Source: Cacajao melanocephalus
Lineage: Eukaryota; Chordata; Mammalia; Primates; Pitheciidae
NCBI GenBank assembly: GCA_963573385.1
Contig: CAUYLG010071191.1
Location: 32,994-96,993 of the forward strand
DNA: 64,000 nucleotides
Direction of reading: 5' to 3'
Below, piece after piece: positions 1 through 13,924 of the stretch. How positions within the stretch are numbered: position 1 is the first letter of the stretch; every line of letters begins with the position of its first letter. A program made the position numbers and the translations under genes. Under the pieces are notes generated by a model. The model had not been told where the DNA came from. It searched no databases and saw only the letters and a list, made by a program, of their open reading frames with translations.

Positions 1-554
1 AAGGTGGGAATAAAAGCCTGCTTTGTTGACAGCCTCTTTGAGACTTCTGCCTTTGCGCCTTCCTTTCAAGACAGTGGAGCTTATCTCCTGCTTTCCTGGG
101 TGAGTTGACTATGAAGGGTGGGGGAGGGGAGGGGAAGATGAAGACAGCAGCCTTAAGTAGTCCAGTAGACGTGGCACCCAGTGGTGACTAGGTGTTATCT
201 CTTAGCCGAGGTCATCCAGGATGCGTTTTCTCAAATTCAGGAAACAGGGGAAAGAAAGTTTTAACATTGTGTAAACATTGGCACCCCCAAAACCTCCTGT
301 TCCCGGAGAAGGAGATAAGGTAGGCAGAAGGGCTGGGAGGAATGTTTATTTGTTCTGCCGCGCTGTGGATCCAAGCGTGCTGGAAATCTTTGGTGGTGCC
401 CAGTCCAGTTTAGAAAATGTGAAGGCATCACTCAGCATTGAGCCAAAGAGGCCTCACAAAAGAGCCGTCTTAAACTGACAATCACTAAATGAAGGAAGAC
501 CTGAGATTGACCTTTCTTTGATGGGACTAAGGCTATCTCAGTGGGTTCTGTGCC

Positions 555-620
555 TTTTTTCTTCTTCCTCTTCTTCTTCTTTTTTTTTTTTTAAAAAAAA
601 GAAAGAAAGAAAAAAAAAAG
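555..620 (+). repeat. Pyrimidine tract followed by purine tract (low complexity)
   Basis: About 38 bases of TTC/T-rich sequence switch directly into about 28 bases of A with scattered GAAA units. The two halves are roughly self-complementary and could fold into a hairpin in the transcript. Confidence 0.85.
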
Positions 621-1468
621 TGTTCCTGGACTTTTGAAGAGGGGAGCCCTGGTTGGGGCTTTTGACAGCCTGTGGCAATGTTGATGTGAGGAAATAGCTT
701 TCCCAGCTGATAACATCTTAAACCAAGTTTCTTCACAAGTTGAACCTTTAGCCCTCATTATCAGTCAGAGCATATCTTTGTAATTTGTGTGTGCAGAGGG
801 GAAATACAACCCTAACATGAGACAGCTATGTATATAAAAAGTGTTGGGGGTGACATTTTTCCCATAATAACAGTATTACTTCTGTGGTGGTGGTGAGGAT
901 GGATAGATGGGGAGGTCAGAAAGGTACGCAGTTCTGGGAACCTGGTGTGTAAATGCCTTTTGAAATTGCAAGAACAGTAGTAGATTTTTTTTTTTTTTTA
1001 ATGAACTCTGTAGAGGGATTACCAGCCATATTTGTAGAATGCCATACTGTTTCCCTGCATTTCCTTGGACAACGTTCTTTGATTTGTAAGAAGGAGAGAT
1101 TAAGTCTGAGTTTGGAGTTACAGGTCTATCAGAAGCTGTTGCATCATATCAGAGAGGAACTAAAAGGATTAAAGATTTATGTAGAATTATTAGTAAAGAG
1201 TAAATGGTGTAAGTCTCCTTTTAAATCTCAGAGTGGGTCCTCTCTGAAAACCCTACTTCCAACAAATTCTGCTGTGGTACAGTGGAATTAGGACATACTG
1301 AAAGTTACTGACTGTTAGCAATTTGCCCCACAAGAATTAGGTGAATTACTGAGTTTTAATTGAATATATTCAGAATTGGGAGATTTTTTCCAAGAAAGAT
1401 AGGAATTTTAAGCCTAAAATTCAAGGCTCCTTAGAGTTTCTGGTTTTTCTTTTCTGATTTGCAATCAG

Positions 1469-1494
<26 letters not shown>
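1469..1494 (+). repeat. (TC)n microsatellite
   Basis: Thirteen uninterrupted TC units, followed by CTCTGG. It lies in intron 7 and is a likely length polymorphism. Confidence 0.95.
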
Positions 1495-1499
<5 letters not shown>

Positions 1500-1939
1500 G
1501 CTGTGGATTTCTTGCTTTGGTTTTATACATAAAGTTTTGAGCCAGGAGAAATGAAAGACTCTGGGAAATTCTTAAGGGACCTTAATAAGCTGTGTGTTGC
1601 CAGTCCAAACTAGTTTTCTCTACTGAAATGGATAAAGTGAGACTTCTTCCTCCTATATATACCCTCATATTAGGAGGGCATATTTTTAGACACATCCATC
1701 CTAATGACCGTTGCCCTTTTAAGTAGTCACCTACCAAGGGCATAGATTTATTTTTCTTGATTCTGTTGCTTAAAAATAGTTTTTCCAGCCCCATTCTTAG
1801 ACTCATCTTCAGGAATAGTTTGAATCAAATCAAAGCTTGTTTCACATACTGTTTTTGATCTTGAATGGTGCTCTCTGGCTTGATCGTTAGCTTGACTCCC
1901 CAGACATATTCCAGCATGTCATTTGGCTTCATTTATTCC

Positions 1940-3330
1940 AAAGCATCCATCAGGAGTCCACTTTCACAGCATGTTGCCATTCTAGGCACTGTGGAGATTA
2001 TTAAGAAATGGGCATGGACCCTTCTGGTCTAATTGAGCCCACACTCTGGAGAAGAAAAATTTAAATGAATGTGTAAGTGCAATGGAGTACAACATGGTGG
2101 TGCATAAAAAGAGTGATCACCTCTACTTAATTTGGTGGAAGGGTGTAGTTTGTGGGAGACTTCACAGAGGAGGTGTATTTGAGTTGTTTCTTGAAGAATG
2201 AGTAGTTACTGGAAAGTAATACAGCAAAGATACCAATCGAAGTATAGTATAGAACAACCATATATTTTCAGGGAATTACAGTTTGATATGAAGTAGAAGA
2301 TGATAGGCCATGCATTGTGAGAAGTAAGCAGGACCTGTATGAAAAAGGTTTTTTTTTTCCCCCCAGGCTAAGGAATTTGGACTTTAAAAAAATTATTATT
2401 TTTTTGTGTGTGTTCTCCAAATGCCAATAACTGAAGCATATGTAAACAAAGGTGTTCTGGTTTAGGTGAGATTTTGAAGCCAAAGCTCCTTGTCTTCTTG
2501 GTGACCCTCAGGAACTTCATGGTAGCACCACAGCTTCATGACAGAAGCCTAAAAACCAAGACTGTAGGTGATGCTGATTTAGTTAAAAGGAAGTAACATG
2601 TTTGGACATGTACTTTTAAAAGATCACTCTTGAAGCAGGAAAATTCATGAAAGGGGTGAGATGTACACAGACAGACCCAATTGGAGGCCACACATGGTCC
2701 AGATGAGAGGTGGGTCTGAACTAAACCTATGGCTGTGGGGAAGGGGGCAGGTTTTAGTCATACTGAAGAGGGGAATCACAGGATTTTTCGTGTTTAGGTA
2801 TAGGCAGTGCAGTATAGGGAAAGGGAGGAGATTAGGGTGATAGCGAGGGTTCTAGTGGGAATTATTGCATTGACAGTAGTGCAGTCACTGTTCTAGGGAA
2901 ATATAGTAGAAGGAGAGCAAAAGTAGTCAGTTCAAATGTGGACAGGTGAAGGTCAAAATCTTATGTTTGAGGCAGCATGTTTAAGGAAGATAGCCAGTTG
3001 TTGGTATTATGGAACCAGAGCTTAGTGGAAAGGTCTGCTTAAATCTAGAAGTGTAGAGATGTCAGTAGTCTACAGGGAACCCTGAAAGCCATTGGAAGGG
3101 CAAATCACCCAGAGAGAGAACCAGCCAAAGAGATGAGAGGGAGATGAAAGGTATGACCTTGGGATAACAACAGCTTCTCATCTTAGAATAAGGAACAGCA
3201 TACAGGAGACTAAGAAGGACCAGCTTAGTGCTGAGTACTGGCCCAGGAGAGAGAGGTGTCCACTAATGGAGCGAGATGAAGTAAAATCAGAACTGGTTCT
3301 AAAAATAAAACGCACCCTCAAAGGATAAAG
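1940..3330 (-). mobile_element. Decayed L2-like ancient repeat, antisense
   Basis: The tract opens with the reverse complement of an L2 3' end (TCTAGGCACTGTGGAGATT, then a CTGG..GAGCCCACACTCTGGAG block). It continues through phrases typical of this old repeat: CACAGAGGAGGTG..TTTGAG, TTTAAAAGATCACTC, and the near-3' AACCAGCCAAAG and AGGAGACTAAGAAGGACCAG. The copy is fragmented and heavily mutated, with possible insertions around 2230-2560. Family assignment and edges are approximate. Confidence 0.5.
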
Positions 3331-4239
3331 AGATAAAGATTTCTACCACTAGGGATATGCAAAAAGATATGCCTCTGGCTTCTGGTACGTATAGATTTTA
3401 TGGTTGTGATTATTCAGTGGTTGCTGGATTTCCTTTAAAGTTTTTTCACTTAAAGTAATAGACATTTTCGGGAATCCATTTGTTAAACCAGCATAGCCTA
3501 GCACAAGGTAGATTGGCAGAGTTTAAGATGAAACCAAACGGTAATAATCATGGCAGCATGTGTACCAGGCAACTAGTACTTAGAAGAACTGTGGGGAGGT
3601 TCTATTATCATGACCGTTTGGAGTTACGGGAAGGACCCACAGCTAGGAGATGACAGCAGGGATTTGAACAGCCAGCACTCTAAAGAATATGTTAATACTT
3701 AGTTCTTTCTGATCTGGCCTGCATTTCCATAGGTTTCTGTTGGAAAAAAAGTACTAATGAAATGAAATTTAACCTCTAGTGCACGTTTTCTAAATCTGTG
3801 GGGATTTTTTCCTGTATTTTGGGAGGAGGGGAGGGAGAATGTGTTTTTGGTAATAGGAGACCATTTAAAAATTGTTACTTGTTTGAAGACAGTTCTGTGT
3901 TACTACTAATGGGAAAATGGCCTATAAACATTTCCTGGGGAAGTCAACCCTTGAAAAGCCGACGCTATTATAAGGAGTAAAAATATCACGTTAATTGCCT
4001 TGTAAAAAGAACGCTTTTTTGATGCTGAGATTTCCTTTTGTGCAGTGATTTCTTTTCACCCCAAATTTTAGAGTTTGAATGTTCAAAGTTCCCCCTTCCT
4101 TTTCTAATATTAAAATAGTTTTTTGTAACAGAATTTGTTTTTGTCATTAAGTTGTATTTCTCCATATTTTACTACTTGTTTACTAGATGCGTTTACTTGA
4201 AACTTGTTTTCTGTATTCCTTCTTGTTTAAAAAATGTGA
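3331..4239 (+). other. Intron 7 stretch with a weak MIR relic
   Basis: Positions 3540-3690 resemble a reverse-orientation MIR (GTACCAGGCAACTAGTACTT, a central CATGACC..GGAGTTACGGGAAG block, then CAGGGATTTGAACAGCC). The rest shows no recognisable element. Confidence 0.4.
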
Positions 4240-5165
<926 letters not shown>

Positions 5166-6507
5166 TGTCTAAATTATTAAAAACATGAATGCTATTTTAG
5201 ATGCTCTTGGGTTGGGGTTGGCAAATTATGTTTCACAGTGCCTTGGGGCTTTAAGAAGATGCCGCATGACAAAGGGAGGACCTCTAGGTCCTCCATACCA
5301 GCTTCAAAGCTTCTGTTACCATTTTGTTTGTTGTATATATTGGAGTTGCATGTAAGGATACATTTGGGGAGAAAAGAGCTTTATCTGCAAAGTGTTAAAA
5401 ACCATTGCAGTAGGGAAGTGCATCCACAGCGTGAGATGTGGACCACAAGTGACACAGGGTGATGCTAGGTGGTACTTGGGGACTCTGGACATGAGGACCA
5501 CAGTGTGAGACAGTGATTCTCTCTACAGCTCCATCTGTTTATGTGATTATGTTAAGGAAGTCTTCATTTTAATCTACTGCATCATTATTCTCCACCACTT
5601 GTTAATATCTTCTTTTACAAAGAGGGAGCATGCTTTAGCCTCAGAGCCTTCAGCAAGCAACAATATCGACCTAGAATGAAATAAATATATAGCTTTGTTT
5701 ATATTTACTTTTATGATTGTCTTCTCATTTATAAGTACTATTGGTTTTACCATTTTGCATTTGAAGTCAATTTATATTTTTTTAAAAAGACAATTTTCAT
5801 AGTATTCTTTTTTCTTTTTTTCTATTTAGAAATTACTATGAAAATGAGTCCATTTAAATGAAAATATTAAATACTGTATTATATAGTTCTTATACAAATA
5901 TGGCAAGAATTATGAGGATGTGCCAGAATAACTGAAGTTGAGGAAATTCTTGGACTACAGGATCTGGTTCTTTCAAGAAACCTTAGAGTGAGTCCCTTAG
6001 TGAAATGAAGAGCTTCTTGGTAAAGCATGTAACTATTTCTTACTTTATCCATTTTATGAGTTTACCATTTATGTAATAGTAATTTCTTAAAAGAAGATAG
6101 CCTTCATTGTTTTGTTTTTGTAATACTTATTTTTCAAGTCCCTTCTTTATTCACTGATTTGACAAATACTTTGTGGGCAATGGGATACGGTGTTGAAGTA
6201 AACAGGCAACATCCCATTTCTTTGTGAAACTTTCTTTCTTACATCCTTGTTCCTTCACCTCTTAAGACTGTTCAGGGCCTATGGAAAAACAAGGGCCCCT
6301 GGATAAAATGCAAATGATATGAAAGGCAAGGAAGAGGTAAATGACATTTAAAAAAATAAACATTTTAATAGATTCACAGAGGGAAATAATTTTATTTTGA
6401 TCATGTTTTTGGAGCTAGCTAGATGTCCACTTTGCCTTTCATTTGATGCAGTTTTGCATTTTGCTAAAATAATATATACCCACAGTCATAAACAATAAAC
6501 TATATGA
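5166..6507 (+). other. Unique intron 7 sequence
   Basis: AT-rich and without a recognised gene. A short segment around 6150-6230 (GACAAATACTTTGTGGGCAATGG) may be a very weak L2 relic. I see nothing else. Confidence 0.5.
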
Positions 6508-6790
<283 letters not shown>

Positions 6791-7049
6791 ATAAACTACA
6801 TGATGTTTTGAGGTTCCTTCCAACTTTAAGTACATGAGGTAGTTTGTCACAGACAAGGAGTAGTACTGTTGTTATAACACCTGCTAATGCTCAGACCTCT
6901 CTGAAATTAGACATCTTTTAGATTAGAGATCACAGATTGGTAGCTGCCTAAATTCTATTCAGCCCATTGGTGTTTCTCGTTTGACCCACATGGCATTTAG
7001 AAAAAAAATTAGTGAGTTTACAAGATTTACAAAATCAATTTTTACATTA

Positions 7050-7051
7050 AA

Positions 7052-7099
<48 letters not shown>
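7050..7099 (+). repeat. (CA)n microsatellite
   Basis: About 24 AC/CA units with one TAC interruption near the left end. It lies in intron 7, about 2 kb upstream of exon 8, and is a probable polymorphic marker and Z-DNA-prone tract. Confidence 0.97.
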
Positions 7100-7574
7100 A
7101 GATTTCTTGTTTATTTTGAAAATTCATGAATCTGGCATTAATGAGCCAGCTTTTCTGAATGGCAGAGCTGGCTGGATCTGAATAGTGGTTACATTTTTTA
7201 GGCAGAACGTGTGCTTTCTTTCAGTAACCTCTGCTTAACTCATTCATGTTTTTTGCCTGGCCTAGTGTGTATTTGAATTTGCAACCCCTGGATCCCGGGT
7301 TTTATGCACTGGAATTACCTAGAAAAGCTGAACTTTCCTCCTTGTGCTGGAGGGCTGAACATGTTGTTGCTACAGAAGCTGCTTGAGAACTGGGCATATC
7401 TCCCAGCATAGTAGATGGAGTACTGAGCCCAGGGGGCAGGATCAGGGTCCTCTTCCTGGCTAGTATCAGGTGGATTATCCAGGCTCCTTCACACTGGTGG
7501 TACTATTTTCTGCCTTATAAGTTTGTATCAGTTAACAATGTTGATAAGCAACAGAAACAGGTTCTGATGAATTT

Positions 7575-7856
7575 TTTGTTGTTTTGACTCTGACACCCAG
7601 GCCAGAGTACAGTGGTGTGATCGCAGCTCACTGCAAACTCCACCTCTTGGGTTTCAAGCAATTCTCCTGCCTCAGCCTCCTGAGTGGCTGTTACTACATG
7701 TGCGTGCCACCACGCCTGGCAGATTTTTGTATTTTTAGTAGAGATGGGGTTTCCCCATGTTGGGCAGGCTGGTTTCAAACGCCTGACCTCAAGCAATCTA
7801 CCTGCCTTGGCCTCCCAAAGTGCTGGGATTACGGGCATGAGCCACCGCGCCCAGCC
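7575..7856 (-). mobile_element. Alu (older, J/S-like), reverse orientation
   Basis: It has a full two-monomer structure ending GAGCCACCGCGCCCAGCC. Target-site duplications CTGATGAATTT (7564-7574) and CTGGTGAATTT (7857-7867) flank it. It is the nearest Alu upstream of exon 8, about 1.3 kb away. Confidence 0.94.
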
Positions 7857-9088
7857 CTGGTGAATTTAAACGAAATGAGACTTTGTTGAAAGGATATTGG
7901 AAGACTGACACTATCAAAGGAAAAGCGAATGATCTAGACTTGGAAAGTTCCAGAAACTAGAGTTACTCTGAGGACCATGGGTGGAAGGAATTAAAGGAAT
8001 TGATAAATTGCCTCTGCATTTTTCCTCATTTCTTTATCATTCCTCTCAAGAGTCTAAAGTCCTGAAAAAGAATCAAGTTGGTCTGACCCACATCCTTGAT
8101 AGGGGAGGATGGGACACCTTGGTTGACAGTCCCTCTAAGACTTTATACCGTGAAAGAAAAGACTTTGCAAGAGGAGATTTAGGTGATGTTGCCAGACAAA
8201 GGGGATGAGGTATGGAATTATGCAATAGAAACAAGTATTCATTAGTCCTCTTCTCAAGGTTGTCATGAAGATAATAAATCTGCACTGTCAAATGCTATAA
8301 AAGAGTAAGGGAGTAGTGTTTCAGTTTACATGAGAACCAAGTTATGGGTGTGCTTTTTAAGTAAACAGATATATTGGCATCTGTTAGATAAGAAATATAT
8401 TGAATGAATGACTTAGAACACAGACAATTTCCTTGAAATTGAAATGACAATTTTATTCCTTTTAGCAGTTGCTTTGGTTATAAAATCTCCAAAGAAGCCA
8501 CACTAATTTTAAATTTTAAAAAATCTATAAAATCTAAAGATGTTCTTTGAAATGCTTATTCAAAGAAATGGTCTTTCTGATTTTTGGGTTCCCGTTATTG
8601 TCTTTGCAAGATCTTGATTTGCAACAAGCAAGGAAAATGAGTGAATCTTTCCCCATCTTCCCCTGTGAAACATTGCTGGCATGGGTAGAAATTTAAAGTA
8701 ATGATTCAAATAAGAGAAGCAGAGAAAGCCTCAGCTGGATGGCAGGAAACAGAGAGTGAAAGTCAGAGACTGCTCTTTTTTAAAAAGGCAAAACAAACAA
8801 CTCACAGTGAAGTGTACGTGAAAATCATTTCTGATAATAGGTCGTGGTAGGCAATTCCCAGGAAAAAAACAATCGTTGGTGTGCTGAGAAAATTAGAGTA
8901 AGAATGCGCAGTATCTTGATGTGTTACTTAAGGCAATGGAGCTTTAGAGTTTACCTTATGTGCCATGTACATTGATTAAACACAAAATATATGCTGGCCA
9001 TTTTTGGCCATCATTTACTGTATTGATTTGTTAGCAGGGGAACTGTAATAAAAAAGCCATTGATTTACTGTCCTTATTTGCTTATGGG
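7857..9088 (+). other. Unique 3' part of intron 7
   Basis: I recognise no element here. It leads into the exon 8 acceptor. A 75-codon ORF at 7981-8208 is without recognisable features. Confidence 0.5.
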
Positions 9089-9148
9089 CTTTTTTTTTAT
9101 TATTAATTTTTCACTTTTTCTTTCTCTTTTTTGGATCATTTCTTGTAG
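9089..9148 (+). other. FTO: 3' splice site of FTO intron 7: polypyrimidine tract and acceptor
   Basis: A T-rich tract spans about 9091-9132 and is followed by TCTTGTAG with the acceptor AG at 9147-9148. A TTAAT motif near 9103-9107 is a plausible branch point about 42 nt upstream of the exon (A at 9106). The branch assignment is inference; the acceptor follows from the reading frame of the exon. Confidence 0.85.
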
Positions 9149-9286
<138 letters not shown>

Positions 9287-9701
9287 TGAAATAGGATTTG
9301 TTGTTCTTGACAAACAAGAACTATATTTGGCCAAGCCCTTCCTTATGGCTGGCCTCGTCCCTTTCCTTTGAGGGGCCAGGAAAAATAAGCATATTTAAGA
9401 TGCTTTCAGCTAAAGTTAGCTTTCCTGCCCATGCTACCTACATTAATTGTAATGATCCATTGATGTCATCAGTATATTTACACAATTTATTCCTGATAAA
9501 TTGCGTAAACATACTGAGAAATTCCAATTTAGCATACATGTTTGCATTTTGAGCATAGTGTAATATAAGTACCTGATGCCGAAGAGCCCTTTTTAATCAA
9601 CAGTCTAAAAGACTAGCATTGCTATTTCATTAGGGCAGATGTCAGGGAAATCCATATAGTGCTCTTATATCACTCTGTGCAGAGCAGATTACTTGAAAGT
9701 A

Positions 9702-10060
9702 TAGTCATGCATCCCTTAATGATGGGGATAGGTTCTGAGAAATGTATCCTTAGGCGATTCCCATTGTGTGAACATCATAGACTACACTTACACAAACCTT
9801 GATGATAGAGCCTGCTATATACCTAGGCTATATGGCATAGCCTGTTGCTCTGGGGCTGCAAACCTGTACAGCATGTTGCTGTACTGAATATTATAGGCAG
9901 TCGTAACACAACGGTAAGTATTAGTGTATTTAAACACAGCTTGGTATAGAAAAGGTACTGTAAAAATATGCTGGTGTAATCTTATGGAATGGGACCACTG
10001 ACATATGTAAGGTTCGCCGTTGACCAAAACCTCGAAAAAATTGTTATGTGGCAATGACTG
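9702..10060 (+). mobile_element. MER2-type Tigger DNA transposon (non-autonomous)
   Basis: It begins TAGTCATGCATCCCTTAATG and ends GGCAATGACTG, the decayed terminal inverted repeats of a TcMar-Tigger family. It is flanked by TA dinucleotides (9700-9701 and 10061-10062). Internal landmarks include GAACATCATAGA, CCTAGGCTATATGGCATAGCC and CTGTACAGCATGTTGCTGTA order-consistent with MER2. It is full length, without transposase, and sits 430 bp downstream of exon 8. Confidence 0.92.
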
Positions 10061-10757
10061 TAGTTCATTCATCAATGCCATTTCTAGGGTTGACCAACTA
10101 GGAATGATTCTTGTTTCAACCTGGTCTCTTTCCATGGAGTTTACCTGTGCTTAGAAACTGTGTTACCGGTGAAAAGTGTCTTTAAATCATCCGTTTTTAG
10201 AGAACTGATGCTTGCATAGTAAATATCATGTTATCCTGTTCTTTTTTGAAAAACGGTTGATATTGTGGGAGGCTAGAACTAGTTCTCTCCCATGTTAGGT
10301 TTATCTTTTAGATTTGCAGTTTGTAAAAATTATTGAATTGTCGTCTGCCTCTAAGCAAGAGGGAGAGGAACCAGGAAAGGTAGGGCATATTTTGTCTCAG
10401 AGTCTTATTTGGTGCTTAAAAATTCTATGTGCCTGGGAGTCCAGAACATTTATTGATAGGTATAATATTCCCCAAATGACTTCATTTAAAAAGAATTTAC
10501 AATAATTGATAGTTTTACTAGTAATAATTATAAAAATAGGTTTGTCTGAACAAGGCTGAAGATGAACATTTTCCAAGAAAGGAGACAGTATGAAGTATTG
10601 ATTCTCACTGGGTATCAGAAAGCTGCTTTTTCAAATGTGTGTTATCTTTAAATTCAGACTTGTATTTAAACAGTAATTTAAAAATTCCCAACAGTATTTC
10701 CCTTCCCCTTCCCCTATCTTTTTGGTGGTATGGTAGGAGTAAATGGCAGACAGTTTC

Positions 10758-10901
10758 TTTTTAAAAAAAAAATTTATAAAAATAGAGACAGGGTCTTGCC
10801 ATATTATCAGGCAGGTCTTAAACTCCTTGCCTCAAATGATCCTCTTGCCTTGGCCTCCCAAAGTGCTGAGATCACAGGCACGAGCCACCACGCCTGGCCA
10901 G
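10758..10901 (-). mobile_element. Free left Alu monomer (FLAM-like), reverse orientation
   Basis: Only the left-monomer sequence is present, from an A/T-rich tail at about 10760 to GAGCCACCACGCCTGGCC. Imperfect duplications TGGCAGACAGTTTC (10744-10757) and TGGCAGATGGTTTC (10902-10915) flank it. This shows it inserted as a monomer and is not a remnant of a dimeric Alu. Confidence 0.85.
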
Positions 10902-13900
10902 TGGCAGATGGTTTCAACCAAAGTAATGACTAAATGATTTCCAATTTACCTTTCAATAACTAATTTTAAAATTTTCTTTGTATTACAAGTTAAGCATGTA
11001 TATTCATTAATGTACAAATATTAAGGAATAGGATATCAGTTTGGGGACATCTAAGGGGTTTCTTTGTGTCTGTTTAATGTTTTATGTCTTCCCCATGATG
11101 ATTCTAATTAAATAGAAAGGAAGAAAGAATTCCTCTGTAATCTCTCCTCCATTTCCCTTCTGTCCAAAGACCACGTGGCCCAGTGAGAGCACCAATGGTT
11201 ATCTTTTGTTGAGTGCATTTGGTTTGTTAACAATAATTTTTTAGTACACCAAATCATTAGACAACATGGTCAAAGTGGCCTGTTTGAAAGGAATCTGCTT
11301 TCAGCATTTCTGGCCCTTACTGCTAACAATTTAATCAGAAGCTGGAGCCAGTGTTGAAGTTGATGTAGTCTAGCAACTGAAACAAAAATTCTCAAGTCCT
11401 TTGTGTTTAAGAGAGGAGGAAAGAAAGAGCTTAGCAGCTGACACTGTGCAGGCCCCCTTAAAACTAAACACCTGAAAGAAAATTTCAAGAGGCTGGTGTC
11501 TTGAGATCTCAGAAGGACAAGTGTCCTCAGAGTATTAAATAACCATAATCCTTCTCCCCACCCCTTCTGCATCCCCATTTGATGTTTCCCATCCTAGTGA
11601 CCTATCTACAGACTCATCCATGCGATCCATATAAACAGACGGTTACCATACACCTTTCTTTTCCTCATCAAAGTGTCATCTGGCTGTCTGGAATTGGGCA
11701 TTGCCTCGAGTAGCCGTCAAGCGGGTGGTGGTGAAAGTTATAAAACATCCACTGCAGTGCTTACTGAGCAGCCTAGTTTTAGAGATTGGCCTATTGTGTA
11801 CTTCGGAATTACACAAGGAAAAATGTGCTTTGACAGAAAATAATTAGCACTCACCAAAGGCCAAGCAATAGGTTACAGTATTTTACTTTCATCAAAGCTA
11901 TCAGGGGATCAGTTAGATTAGATAATAGAATTTTTTTTTCCTCTGAAAGTTAAATACAGATGACTCTAATTACCTTATATTGCACATTAGAGAATGCATT
12001 ATGAATTGTACAACTTCAAGAAATTTAGGTCAACGGAGCCGCCACAGCTGGCAATAACTTTAGTGTAAGTCTTCTGTAGTAAAGGTTTTTACCCCTCTTT
12101 AGCAGGTTCATTTGCGATCATATTAAGGAGAATTTTAAAAGTAAAACTTGTAACCTGGTTATAAAATATTTGTCTGTCTCTCAGGTCGGGCGCCAAGCCA
12201 TTGTTTGGGACTCACTGAAGTCTCTTAAACTGAAGCATATGTTCCTTGTAATTTAGCTTTTTGAGGAAAATGTCAATTTTGCATGACTTGGGGTAACCGA
12301 GTTTGTCACAGTGTCACACAGCCCAGCGACTCTAGAGGCACATCTGAGTGCTTCGGGTTTCCTTCTCCAAGCTTGGTAATCCCATAAACAACCCTCTCCA
12401 AATAGGCTTATTAGGGCTGTCTGTTCACTTCCCCAGAGTTGAATGATCCAAAGGACATTGGGAGAAGCTGTGTGAATACAGGGTAAGTGTTAACAGAAGT
12501 GGGACAGAATTTCTGAAGATTCGCCTTTGTTTATCCAGTCCCCTCTGCCTGATGGACAGCTTGTTATAGCTTTTAAAGAACTGGGCAAGCCCTCTGATCT
12601 GACCCCTTCTTGACCTGCACAGCCCAAAGGTCAGTCTGCAGCTAATAAACTCTGAGGTTCTTAGGGTCTACTGTAGGAAAAGGCAGAAAAAGAGCAGCTG
12701 CAAGGACCGGGTGTCCCAGGATAGGCTACTTTAGGGTCACTCTCTGATAATGAAAATGATTACCAAATTATATGGAAGTTTAACCGCAATCGTGAGTGAG
12801 AGGAGGGTGGGGCCCAGCGTATTAGGTTTGATAAATGAACTGTGAAGAGGCCCATCTGGCTCTCAGCATCTTTTCTCCCCCTCTTTCCCTACCAAGGGGA
12901 AACATTTTAAAATAACAGCAGTACATATAGACTCAATGACCCATGCAAGGAGCTGGAATGGATTAAGATTTAATGGTGACAGTGGAAGAAATTATCATTT
13001 GAAAAGTGCTCCAAAGAAAAGGTACAGTTTAATGTCCACACCCGAGTTGTCTTTCTAAATAAAATATGTTAAAAGTCAGTGCCGTGTTTATCTTCTACAA
13101 AGCCCCGGCGTCTTTCCTAGATGGCTGAAATTTTGAGGGTGTTGTTTATTATGGAATAATTATTCATAGTTTAGCTTCAGGAATGGATTGGGCTTCCTTT
13201 GCCTTGAAGTCAGAATGAGAATCAAACATTTTGTTCTGCCTGCTTTACTCATAATTAGGTAAATCAAGTGTTAGAGAAAACGCTTTTCCAAAAAAACTTG
13301 CGTCCATATCAGCCTCTGACCGCTGATTATTATGCACTCTTTGGTACTAAATATATATGTGACTCTTGAACAGAGTCTCATTCCTGCTACAACCTGGCAG
13401 CTTTTCTGTAAATACAAGACAAAAGCACATAATGTTAATTGAGTAATGTTTGGTTCTTTTTCTTTTTTTTCAAAGAAACATCATAGTGAGGCTATACGTC
13501 TATTTATTTACCGCTAATTGATAAGGGTAATTATTACCACAACAGAGTGGCAAGTTCTCTGACCCACTCAGGAAAGTATTTAATGGTAGATGTCTGGAAT
13601 TGTGGTGAAAACCCTTTATATTGAACTACATTGTCTCATAATACAAGCCTCACTCAGATAATCATTATGTTAAAAATCAAAACAGAAGTCTTCTAAACAT
13701 TACCCAAAGTTAGCATGTTTTTCATCAGGGTTTTGATTTCACTATCTATGTCTGGGGGAATTTCGAGTGAGCAGAAAGCCAGGTGGAGGATAATTCAGGG
13801 AGCTGGCAAATACTTTGAGAATCAACTGTGCTTTTTAACTTTAAAGCCATGGCCCTAAAGTTTTGCTAAATGAGGTGTAAATACAAAAAAACAAAAAACA

Positions 13901-13924
13901 AAACAAAAAAAAACATGGCCATTA
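10902..13924 (+). other. Repeat-poor intron 8 block, candidate regulatory region
   Basis: I find no recognisable mobile element over 3 kb, which is rare for this window. It holds E-box CAGCTG (12045-12050), a TAATTG..TAATTATTA cluster (13515-13536) and several AT-rich homeodomain-like sites. An A-rich tract at 13886-13913 closes it. A regulatory role is inference. Confidence 0.35.

Larger units (their letters stand above)
1..1939 (+). other. FTO intron 7, mostly unique sequence
   Basis: I see no gene or clear mobile element here apart from the low-complexity tracts listed separately. A 112-codon ORF at 953-1291 has no recognisable domain and a T-run-encoded Phe stretch, so I treat it as chance. 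Confidence 0.6.

Noticed and set aside
953..1291. 112-codon plus-strand ORF
   Set aside because: Unique intron sequence with a T-run-encoded Phe stretch, no recognisable domain and no splice sites bracketing it.
5207..5240. GGTTGGGGTTGGCAAATTATG as the edge of a hAT MER element
   Set aside because: Only the first ~20 bases resemble the hAT terminal sequence; the rest does not follow any family I recognise.
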